Below are positions 1 through 5,168 of a DNA stretch of 8,885 bases, one piece after another. Each line of letters starts with the position of its first letter. The stretch's first letter is position 1. The notes below the pieces were generated by a model. It worked only from the letters and a program-made list of their open reading frames with translations, was not told the origin of the DNA and searched no databases. Origin of the DNA: Dehalococcoidia bacterium (lineage in GTDB: Bacteria > Chloroflexota > Dehalococcoidia > JAUYDP01); NCBI GenBank assembly GCA_030691805.1, contig JAUYDP010000171.1, positions 1 through 8,885 on the forward strand, given 5' to 3'. The position numbers and the translations under genes are program-made.

Positions 1-626
1 TAATCTGGGCTACCATCATGCTCATTCTGGCAGGCTGTACCACAACAACTACACCGACACCTGTTAAAGCACCGGCAGCTACCCCGACGGCGGCGCGTCT
101 TGCAAGTACACCCACCTCCGTCGCACCCGCGGCAGCTACAACGCCAACCGTGGTGGCGGCCACACCTGCGCCTACGAAACCTGCGGCCACGCCAACCGTG
201 GCAGTACCAACGCCCACCGTAGCGGCGGCGGCTACGCCTGCGCCTACGAAACCCGCAGCTACGCCAACCGTCGCGGCGGCCACGCCTGAGCCTACCAAAC
301 CAGCGGCCACGCCAACCGTAGCGGCGCCAGCCTCCCCACCGACGGTTGCAGCGCCGGCGGCCTCACCTACTCCGACCAAGCCAGAGGGAGCGGCGGGAGA
401 CCCGGTGGCGGGTAAGGCCGTCTTTGACTCCAATTGCACCGCCTGCCATCCCGGGGGCCAGCAAGGCGCCGGCCCGTCCCTGGTTGGAGCGGCGGGACGT
501 ATGGGTGAGGCAGGGGTACGTAACAAGATACGTAACGGCGGAGGCATTATGCCTCCTTACCCGGACAACAGAATTAATGATAAGCAAATAGCGGACTTGG
601 TAGCTTATATAGCCACTCTCAAGTGA
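1..626 (+). CDS. Lipoprotein-type class I cytochrome c with long Thr/Pro/Ala linker (5' end outside window)
   Basis: Small electron-transfer haem protein, predicted to be tethered by lipid to the outer face of the cytoplasmic membrane. The frame is open to the window edge. The first in-frame ATG is at 18, but from there only MLILA precedes the lipobox LAGC (Cys7). That is too short and uncharged for a lipoprotein signal, so the real start probably lies upstream. Numbering from the ATG at 18: lipidated Cys7; residues 8-125 a disordered linker rich in Ala, Thr and Pro; residues 128-202 a cytochrome c domain with the haem site CTACH at 140-144 and a probable axial Met178 in GGGIMPPYP; and a C-terminal helix (KQIADLVAYIATL). 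This resembles the cytochrome c6/c553 group. The donor and acceptor cannot be told, because the 5' neighbours are not visible. A strong hairpin follows the stop codon. Confident as a cytochrome c, uncertain about its partner. Confidence 0.9.
   Translation, partial: IWATIMLILAGCTTTTTPTPVKAPAATPTAARLASTPTSVAPAAATTPTVVAATPAPTKPAATPTVAVPTPTVAAAATPAPTKPAATPTVAAATPEPTKPAATPTVAAPASPPTVAAPAASPTPTKPEGAAGDPVAGKAVFDSNCTACHPGGQQGAGPSLVGAAGRMGEAGVRNKIRNGGGIMPPYPDNRINDKQIADLVAYIATLK
159..323 (+). repeat. Three-copy 15-codon repeat in the cytochrome linker
   Basis: Within the cytochrome gene the peptide ATP(A/E)PTKPAATPTVA occurs three times, at about 159-203, 231-275 and 279-323. The codons are also largely conserved (for example GCCTAC-AAACC-GC--C-ACGCCAACCGT), so this is recent duplication at DNA level rather than only similar composition. 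The repeats spell a flexible, uncharged spacer between the lipid anchor and the haem domain. Such arrays vary in copy number by slippage. Confidence 0.8.
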
Positions 627-673
627 TTGGCGGTCATAGAGCGAGGAGTTGGAACAAGCCAGTCCGCTTTCCG

Positions 674-699
674 GAGGCGGGAGATCAGCCTCCCGCCTC
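674..699 (+). terminator. Strong GC hairpin downstream of the cytochrome gene, possible transcript end
   Basis: GAGGCGGGAG (674-683) pairs perfectly with CTCCCGCCTC (690-699) around a 6-nt loop, starting 48 nt after the cytochrome stop. The position suits a transcript end or 3' stabiliser, but no T-run follows (GGCCTCC), so a classical intrinsic terminator is not demonstrated. Confidence 0.4.
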
Positions 700-835
700 G
701 GCCTCCTAGCCCGCATTCGGCCAGGGCGAAAGATACGACCCATGTCACAGCGTTGCCCAAGATACAGGCCTAAGCCAAGATATGTGGATATCGGTTGGAT
801 AGGGCAATGGTCCTCTTGAGAGCCTCTCTTATCTA

Positions 836-934
836 CTAGTGGGTCAGTTGCCAAATGAACTGGCATTGCCGTTGGCAGATGCCAGCGTTGGCCCGGGCAT
901 CCAATGCCGATACACATTACAAATGACCCACTAG
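836..934. mobile_element. Foldback (MITE-like) element A, CTAG-bounded
   Basis: TACTAGTGGGTCA at 834-846 is the exact reverse complement of TGACCCACTAGTA at 924-936. Taking CTAG at each end (836-839 and 931-934) as a duplicated 4-bp target, the element body is 840-930 (91 nt) with 7-bp terminal repeats TGGGTCA/TGACCCA. An internal stem CTGGCAT (860-866) with ATGCCAG (879-885) makes the body a nested foldback. No coding capacity. Interpreted as a non-autonomous miniature element; no transposase is present in the window. Confidence 0.6.
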
Positions 935-1052
935 TACGACTACGTTAAGTTATGTCAGAATGAGTTATGCCGCGACGCATCCGCCTCGCGATCCACACAT
1001 AAACTGCCGCAGAAACACGACCAAATGTCAATACGTAACGTAGTAGTACTAG
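931..1052. mobile_element. Foldback (MITE-like) element B, CTAG-bounded
   Basis: The 27 bases from 931 and the reverse complement of the 27 bases ending at 1052 agree at 22 positions; both begin CTAGTAC, and share ACTACGTTA. The flanking CTAGs are 931-934 (shared with element A) and 1049-1052 (shared with element C), leaving a body of 114 nt. The arms are more diverged than those of A and C, suggesting an older insertion. Non-coding. Call rests on the imperfect inverted repeat and the shared borders. Confidence 0.5.
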
Positions 1053-1154
1053 AAGTCCGGCCGAAAACCCTGAAAAACGGCCGTCGGGGCCAAATTTCTA
1101 ACGTGGTTTTGGCCGGTAATTCTGCCAATTTGGACTTTCCGGCCGGACTTCTAG
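1049..1154. mobile_element. Foldback (MITE-like) element C, CTAG-bounded
   Basis: ACTAGAAGTCCGGCCG at 1048-1063 is perfectly inverted at 1140-1155 (CGGCCGGACTTCTAGT). With CTAG at 1049-1052 and 1151-1154 as target duplication, the body is 1053-1150 (98 nt) with 11-bp perfect ends AAGTCCGGCCG. The interior holds GGCC-rich short inverted segments (CGGCCGTCGGGGCC; GGCCGG). Non-coding. Confidence 0.6.
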
Positions 1155-1179
1155 TGCATGGCCACAGTGGATATGATTA

Positions 1180-1319
1180 ATGTCATTCTGAGCCGGAGCG
1201 TCGTGGTGAATCACGCTTCTTTGAGTACCAGGCAAGCGGAGGCGAAGAATCTCGTTGCTCACAAAGATACCAGTCCTCATAGCAGCGCCGAGATTCTTCG
1301 CTATCACTCAGAATGACAT
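1180..1319. repeat. Foldback of TGTCATTCTGAG...CGAAGAATCTCG repeat units, one unit interrupted
   Basis: The right arm (1289-1318), read on the minus strand, is TGTCATTCTGAG, six bases, then CGAAGAATCTCG. The left arm has the same two blocks, TGTCATTCTGAG at 1181-1192 and CGAAGAATCTCG at 1243-1254, but with 50 nt between them. Both blocks pair perfectly across the element (12 bp each; the outer one extends to 13). From memory, the TGTCATTCTGAG...GCGAAGAATCT unit is a widespread interspersed repeat in several bacterial phyla including Chloroflexota. The extra 44 nt in the left arm look like an internal insertion. Confidence 0.65.
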
Positions 1320-1341
1320 CTCGCAAAACCTCTGTGGTCCT

Positions 1342-1432
1342 GTACTAATACGAACGTACTAACAAGAGTTGCATGATAGCTGAACTTCTGCCATAAGTTA
1401 TGCCTCATTATCTAAGACGATTGTATTAGTAC
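1342..1432. mobile_element. Foldback element E overlapping the 3' end of E1 beta
   Basis: GTACTAATAC (1342-1351) is perfectly inverted at 1423-1432 (GTATTAGTAC), and with mismatches the arms extend to about 16 nt (14 matching). The trinucleotide CCT flanks both outer ends (1339-1341 and 1433-1435), a possible short target duplication. The inner right arm contains the last codon and stop of the E1 beta gene (minus-strand TAC TAA, 1426-1431). The 71-nt spacer is non-coding. The long spacer argues against a transcription terminator. Confidence 0.45.
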
Positions 1433-2409
1433 CCTGCCAGCTTGCGCATCGCTTCGGATATCTTATCCACGCTGGGAAGGAAGAGGGCTTCCAGCTTGGA
1501 GTTATAGGGCATCGCGGGCACGTCCGGGCCGGCCAACCTGGTCACCGGCCCGTCCAGGTAATCGAATGCCTCTTCGGCGATGGTGGCCGCAATCTCAGCC
1601 CCGAAGCCCCCGGTGCGGTTGGCCTCGTAGACCACCAGGGCCTTGCCGGTCTTCTTTACCGAAGCCAGGATGGTCTCCTTGTCCAGGGGCACCAGGGTAC
1701 GCGGGTCAACCACCTCTACCTCCACCCCCTCCTTCCCCAGGCGCTCGGCCGCCTCCAGGCAGAAATGAAGCATCAGGCCATAAGAGATCACGGTCAGGTC
1801 CTTCCCGGGACGTTTTACGTCGGCCTTGCCGATAGGAAGAACGTAGTCCTCCTCGGGGACCTCGCCCCGGATGAGCCGGTAGGTCCGCTTGTGCTCCAGG
1901 AAGAGGACCGGGTCCGGGTCCCGGATGGCCGCCTTGAGCAGCCCCTTTATGTCGTACGGAGTGCTGGGGGCCACGATCTTCAGCCCAGGAGTGTTGGTGA
2001 AGACCGCCTCGACGCTCTGGGAATGGTACAGGCCGCCGCGCACGCCGCCACCATAGGGTGTCCGGATAACCATCGGGCAACCGAAGGCACCGCCGGACCT
2101 GTATCGCAGCTTGGCGGCTTCGCTGATAATCTGGTCTACGGCCGGGTAGATAAAATCGGCGAACTGTATCTCTGCCACCGGGATAAGGCCGTTCAGGGCC
2201 ATGCCGATGGCCGCTCCGATTATCCCGGACTCTGCCAGAGGCGAATCAATAACGCGCGCTTCGCCAAACTCTTTATAAAGCCCTTCGGTGGCCCTGAAGA
2301 CGCCTCCGTCGCGCCCCACGTCCTCCCCCATGACGATTATCCGGTTATCCCTCTTCATCTCTTCATAGAGGGCATCGTGTACGGCCTCGATGTTCATCTT
2401 TACTACCAT
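1426..2409 (-). CDS. bkdAB: 2-oxoacid dehydrogenase E1 component, beta subunit (branched-chain type)
   Basis: With the alpha subunit it forms the cytoplasmic thiamin-diphosphate enzyme that decarboxylates a 2-oxoacid and passes the acyl group to lipoyl-E2. The start is set at the ATG at 2407-2409 (327 aa) because GGGAG (2418-2422) is 8 nt from it but only 2 nt from the ATG at 2413-2415; the longer form would add Met-Ala. Visible marks, 327-aa numbering: GEDVGRDGGVF near residues 28-38; the ThDP-activating Glu60 in SPLAESGIIG; AEIQFADFIYPAVDQI; YGGGVRGGLYHSQS with the conserved His129; EHKRTYR; and VDPRTLVPLD opening the transketolase C-terminal domain. Length is normal. From memory the sequence most resembles Bacillus BfmBAB (EHKRAYRLIKGEVP, RLAGPDIPAMPY), which favours branched-chain substrates over pyruvate or acetoin. 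It follows E1 alpha by 12 nt, and the alpha stop touches its Shine-Dalgarno. The last codon and stop lie in a foldback arm. No E2 gene follows. Confidence 0.93.
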   Translation of the reverse strand: MVVKMNIEAVHDALYEEMKRDNRIIVMGEDVGRDGGVFRATEGLYKEFGEARVIDSPLAESGIIGAAIGMALNGLIPVAEIQFADFIYPAVDQIISEAAKLRYRSGGAFGCPMVIRTPYGGGVRGGLYHSQSVEAVFTNTPGLKIVAPSTPYDIKGLLKAAIRDPDPVLFLEHKRTYRLIRGEVPEEDYVLPIGKADVKRPGKDLTVISYGLMLHFCLEAAERLGKEGVEVEVVDPRTLVPLDKETILASVKKTGKALVVYEANRTGGFGAEIAATIAEEAFDYLDGPVTRLAGPDVPAMPYNSKLEALFLPSVDKISEAMRKLAGY

Positions 2410-2417
2410 GGCCATAT

Positions 2418-2422
2418 CTCCC
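2418..2422 (-). promoter_or_regulatory. Ribosome binding site of E1 beta (decides start)
   Basis: Minus-strand TAGGGAGAT: the stop TAG of E1 alpha (2424-2422) overlaps the GGGAG Shine-Dalgarno of E1 beta. Spacing is 2 nt to the ATG at 2415 and 8 nt to the ATG at 2409, favouring the latter. The overlap suggests translational coupling of the two subunits. Confidence 0.6.
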
Positions 2423-3438
2423 TATTCAGCGTAGACCTGGGTGAACAGGTCGCCCGGAGCGGGGTCCGGAGCGCGCTCTGCGTAATCGGTGGCCTCGTCC
2501 ACTTCCCTTTTTACCCTGGACTGTATCTCCGCATCTTTGGCGTCGTCGAGGAGCCCCTCCGCCCGGAGGTAGCTGCGGAAGCGGTCCAGAGGGTCTTTCT
2601 TGCGGGCCGCCTCCACTTCCTCCTGGGACCTATAGCGGCGGTCGTCATCGTCACTGGAATGAGGGAATAGGCGGTAAACCTTGCACTCGATGAAGGTAGG
2701 TCCCTCACCCCGCCTGGCCCGCTCCCAGGCCTCCCGTGTAGCTTCGTAAACGGCAAACACGTCAAAACCGTCTACCGTCACACCAGGGAAGCCATAGCCT
2801 CGGGCACGATCGGCAACGTTCTGGACGGCCATTTGCTTCTCCTGGGGAGCCGATATGGCCAGGCCGTTGAACTCACAAATGAAAACTATCGGCAATTTAT
2901 AGATGCCGGCGAAATTCATGGCCTCGTGGGTATCACCCTTGGAGGTGGCGCCGTCCCCGAAGTAGACGAAGGAAACCGCGTCCTCCTGCTTTAACTTGGA
3001 GGCGTAGGCTATGCCTGCGGCATGGAGAAGCTGTGTCGCAACGGGGCTGGACCCCGATATAATGCGCAGCCCGGCATGTCCCCAGTGACCCGGCATCTGT
3101 CGGCCATGGGTATTGATGTCCTCGGCCTTCGCCAGGACGCTGAGCATTTGTTCCCTGGGCGTAAGCCCAACGGTCATGACCACCCCCAGGTCCCGATAGT
3201 AAGGAAGGACAAAGTCCACTCCAGGGCGTATTACGGAGGCGCTTCCTATCTGGGCGGCTTCGTGGCCACGGCAGGAGGCGACAAACCCAACCTTGCCCAT
3301 GCGGTTGAGCGCCCAAGCGCGCTCATCCAGAGCACGGGTCAAGACCATCTTATAGTATATTTGCATGAGATTGTCCGGGCTGAGACCCAGCGAGACGTGA
3401 GGACTCACCTTGGTCTCGGATGTTTTGGTTGATGCCAT
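2422..3438 (-). CDS. bkdAA: 2-oxoacid dehydrogenase E1 component, alpha subunit (branched-chain type)
   Basis: ThDP-binding alpha subunit of the E1 decarboxylase. The start is placed at ATG 3436-3438 (338 aa) because a perfect AGGAGG sits 5 nt upstream; an ATG at 3469-3471 would add 11 residues and make that Shine-Dalgarno coding. Marks, 338-aa numbering: SCRGHEAAQIG (55-65), LPYYRD (78-83), GRQMPGHWGH (112-121), GSSPVATQ (129-136), the ThDP motif GDG at 161-163 with Asn191 as the second metal ligand, and PHSSDDDDRRYR (259-270), matching the loop carrying the regulatory serines in mitochondrial enzymes. LPYYRD, GRQMPGH, GSSPV and PHSSDDDD are, from memory, also those of Bacillus BfmBAA, hence the branched-chain call; pyruvate or acetoin specificity is not excluded. 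Odd: the usual ENN before the ligand is E-F-N (Phe190). It lies 66 nt downstream of lpd and couples to E1 beta. Confidence 0.93.
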   Translation of the reverse strand: MASTKTSETKVSPHVSLGLSPDNLMQIYYKMVLTRALDERAWALNRMGKVGFVASCRGHEAAQIGSASVIRPGVDFVLPYYRDLGVVMTVGLTPREQMLSVLAKAEDINTHGRQMPGHWGHAGLRIISGSSPVATQLLHAAGIAYASKLKQEDAVSFVYFGDGATSKGDTHEAMNFAGIYKLPIVFICEFNGLAISAPQEKQMAVQNVADRARGYGFPGVTVDGFDVFAVYEATREAWERARRGEGPTFIECKVYRLFPHSSDDDDRRYRSQEEVEAARKKDPLDRFRSYLRAEGLLDDAKDAEIQSRVKREVDEATDYAERAPDPAPGDLFTQVYAE

Positions 3439-3443
3439 ATGCG

Positions 3444-3449
3444 CCTCCT
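3444..3449 (-). promoter_or_regulatory. Ribosome binding site of E1 alpha (decides start)
   Basis: Minus-strand AGGAGG followed by CGCAT and then ATG (3438). The complete consensus and 5-nt spacing make this the likely start, over the in-frame ATG 33 nt upstream, which has no comparable site. Confidence 0.8.
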
Positions 3450-3504
3450 GTTCTCCATTACCCTCCACCATATCTAGATACCAATTATGTCTCCCGAATT
3501 TAAA

Positions 3505-4914
3505 TTAAATATGTATCGCTTTCCCCGCCACCGCCAGGGCCGCCTCCCCGATGGCCTCAGCCAGGGTTGGGTGGGCACGAATGCTGGTCCCAAGCTCCCA
3601 GGCTGTTGACTCCAGGAACATGGCCAGCGCAGGCTCCATGATCAATTCTGTGGCTTGGGGGCCGATGATATGCACGCCGAGTAGCTCACCGGTGTCGGAC
3701 TCAGCCACCACCTTCACCAGGCCATCCTGATCACCGGCAATTAGCGCGCGGCCGTTAGCGCGGAAGGGGAACCGCCCAACCTTGACCTTATGGGCCTTTG
3801 CCATGGCCTCCTGTTCCGTAAGGCCAAGGCTACCTATCTGGGGACGAGAATAGACGCCACGAGGCACCCGGTTGTAGTCCAGGGGAGCGGGTCCGGCGCC
3901 GGTGATGGTCTCCACAGCCAGGACTCCTTCGGCCATGGCCACGTGGGCCAGGAGCATGCCCCCAATCAGGTCGCCGATGGCATAAAGGTGGGGTATGCCG
4001 GTGCTCATGCCCTTGTCCACCACCACGTAACCCCTCTCGGTCCGCACGCCCAGTTGCTCCAGTCCGAGGCCTTCAACCAGGCCACGCCGGCCAACCGCTA
4101 CCAACATTCGCTCTCCAGAGAGTGTCTCTCGCTGGCCGGCAGTTTCCACCTGCACCTCCAGCCCGCTCTCCCGCTTCGCTAGAGTCTCCGTAAGCAGCCT
4201 GGCTCCTGTCAAGACCCGGATGCCCCGGCGCTTGAAGACCTTCTCTAGCTCCTGCGAGATCTCCTGGTCCTCCAGGGGCAAGATATTCGGCAAGACCTCC
4301 ACCAGGCTCACCCGGGCGCCGAGATCGCTAAATAGGGAGGCGAATTCCACCCCAATGGCGCCGGCGCCAATGATAATCAGGGAGGAGGGCGCTTCAGGAA
4401 GACCGAATATGTGATCGCTGGTGAGGATTCGATCGCCGTCAACCTCCAGGCCAGGGAGGCTCTTGGGCTCCGAGCCAGTGGCCAGGATCACATCCCGCCC
4501 ATTCAACTCCCTCTGACTCCCATCAATGCCGGTGACGACTAGGGTGGTGGCAGCGATTAGGCTGGCTCGCCCCTCGATAACGGTGATCCGGTTCTTCTTC
4601 ATGAGGAACTGGATGCCGCTGTATAGTCGGTTGACTATGGAGTCCTTCCGGTGGAGTATCCTGGCATAGTCGAAGCGTGGGTCGGATGCCATTACGCCGA
4701 ATTCCTCGGCGCGCCTTACCAGAGAATAGACCTCGGCGCTTTCCAGAAGGACCTTGGTGGGTATGCAGCCCCGGTGCAGACAGGCGCCTCCTATTTTATC
4801 TTTCTCCACGAGGGCAACTCGCAAGCCAAGCTGCGCGGCGCGGATTGATGCCACGTAACCACCGGTGCCTCCTCCTACCACCACCAGATCGAAGGTCTCG
4901 TCCTGGCCGCTCAT
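3505..4914 (-). CDS. lpdA: Dihydrolipoamide dehydrogenase (E3)
   Basis: Cytoplasmic flavoprotein that reoxidises dihydrolipoyl-E2 with NAD+, regenerating the 2-oxoacid dehydrogenase complex. The 469-aa length is normal. Domains: FAD-binding Rossmann motif GGGTGGY (14-20); redox disulfide Cys45/Cys50 in GGACLHRGCIPTK; second FAD motif ATGSEP (145-150); NAD-binding GAGAIGVEF (183-191); YAIGDLIGGMLLAH (311-324), which contacts FAD; and the dimerisation domain with the catalytic His448/Glu453 pair (HPTLAE). All key residues are present. Glu205, where NADPH enzymes carry basic residues, supports NAD specificity. The start ATG is preceded by GAGAGG with 5 nt spacing. It is the first gene of lpd - E1 alpha - E1 beta, the order recalled from Bacillus bkd operons (lpdV-bkdAA-bkdAB-bkdB), supporting a dedicated complex rather than a housekeeping E3. 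Confidence 0.96.
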   Translation of the reverse strand: MSGQDETFDLVVVGGGTGGYVASIRAAQLGLRVALVEKDKIGGACLHRGCIPTKVLLESAEVYSLVRRAEEFGVMASDPRFDYARILHRKDSIVNRLYSGIQFLMKKNRITVIEGRASLIAATTLVVTGIDGSQRELNGRDVILATGSEPKSLPGLEVDGDRILTSDHIFGLPEAPSSLIIIGAGAIGVEFASLFSDLGARVSLVEVLPNILPLEDQEISQELEKVFKRRGIRVLTGARLLTETLAKRESGLEVQVETAGQRETLSGERMLVAVGRRGLVEGLGLEQLGVRTERGYVVVDKGMSTGIPHLYAIGDLIGGMLLAHVAMAEGVLAVETITGAGPAPLDYNRVPRGVYSRPQIGSLGLTEQEAMAKAHKVKVGRFPFRANGRALIAGDQDGLVKVVAESDTGELLGVHIIGPQATELIMEPALAMFLESTAWELGTSIRAHPTLAEAIGEAALAVAGKAIHI

Positions 4915-4993
4915 CCTTTCCTCTCTTATAGCCTTACCACTTGTCGCTCTGCATCATCCAAAACGGGACATGGGATATCTGCTCATTTTATTA

Positions 4994-5022
4994 AGACTAG
5001 CCACAATTGTTCCCATTGTCAA
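4994..5022 (-). promoter_or_regulatory. Candidate promoter for the lpd-bkd operon
   Basis: On the minus strand a perfect TTGACA (5022-5017) is followed after 17 nt by TAGTCT (4999-4994), about 80 nt before the lpd start. The -35 is consensus but the -10 matches only 3 of 6 bases, so this is tentative. The intergenic position and the 254-nt gap to the upstream membrane-protein gene favour an independent promoter. Confidence 0.35.
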
Positions 5023-5061
5023 GGAATTAGCCCTGGTCTATTGACAATAATACGAGTATTA
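5015..5061. promoter_or_regulatory. Dyad symmetries upstream of lpd, possible operator
   Basis: Two overlapping dyads sit in an AT-rich stretch. ATTGTCAA (5015-5022) is inverted as TTGACAAT (5041-5048) across 18 nt, and TAATAC-GA-GTATTA spans 5048-5061. The first includes the -35-like box of the lpd promoter. The arrangement could be a repressor site, but no regulator gene is visible and the family cannot be named. Confidence 0.3.
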
Positions 5062-5134
5062 AGCTGGCAATAATGCCGATCTCAGAGTAATAAGGGGCGT
5101 TTTGCGGATGTTTCGCCCTCTGGCGGTATTTCCT

Positions 5135-5158
5135 GACGGCTGGCAAGTGCCTGTCGTC
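5135..5158 (-). terminator. Hairpin just downstream of the membrane-protein gene
   Basis: GACG-GCT-GGCA-AG-TGCC-TGT-CGTC forms a nearly continuous stem of about 11 steps with two mismatched or wobble positions, 10 nt after the membrane-protein stop on the minus strand. No T-run follows in the transcript direction, so it may be an RNA 3' end or stabiliser rather than an intrinsic terminator. Confidence 0.3.
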
Positions 5159-5168
5159 ACCCTGCGCC

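Larger units (their letters stand above)
627..1425. other. Gene-free intergenic region filled with hairpins and foldback repeats
   Basis: About 800 bases lie between the cytochrome stop and the E1 beta stop, two genes that converge here. I find no convincing coding frame. The first part (627-833) holds one strong hairpin at 674-699 and otherwise nothing I recognise. From 834 onward the DNA is almost entirely made of five inverted-repeat elements, listed separately. Long frames on the minus strand here (363-917 and 1098-1307) cross repeat arms and lack family features, so they are not called. Confidence 0.8.

Noticed and set aside
363..917. 184-codon minus-strand open frame
   Set aside because: It runs antisense through the cytochrome haem domain and into foldback element A, with low-complexity Arg-rich composition and no family motif.
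1098..1307. 69-codon minus-strand open frame
   Set aside because: It lies wholly in the arms of foldback elements C and D; translation of a repeat, no ribosome site.
1342..1432. Bidirectional terminator between convergent genes
   Set aside because: The arms are 71 nt apart, AT-rich and overlap the coding end; better explained as a foldback insertion.
1765..2670. 301-codon plus-strand open frame across the E1 beta/E1 alpha junction
   Set aside because: Antisense shadow of two genes whose motifs are complete on the minus strand.
3439..3471. Longer E1 alpha starting at the ATG at 3469-3471
   Set aside because: The 11 added residues include a perfect AGGAGG placed ideally for the internal ATG, so this stretch is more likely leader.
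1426..4914. Acetoin or pyruvate dehydrogenase operon
   Set aside because: E1 motifs (LPYYRD, PHSSDDDD, EHKRTYR) and the leading lpd fit the branched-chain type better; not fully excluded, because the E2 that would help decide is missing.
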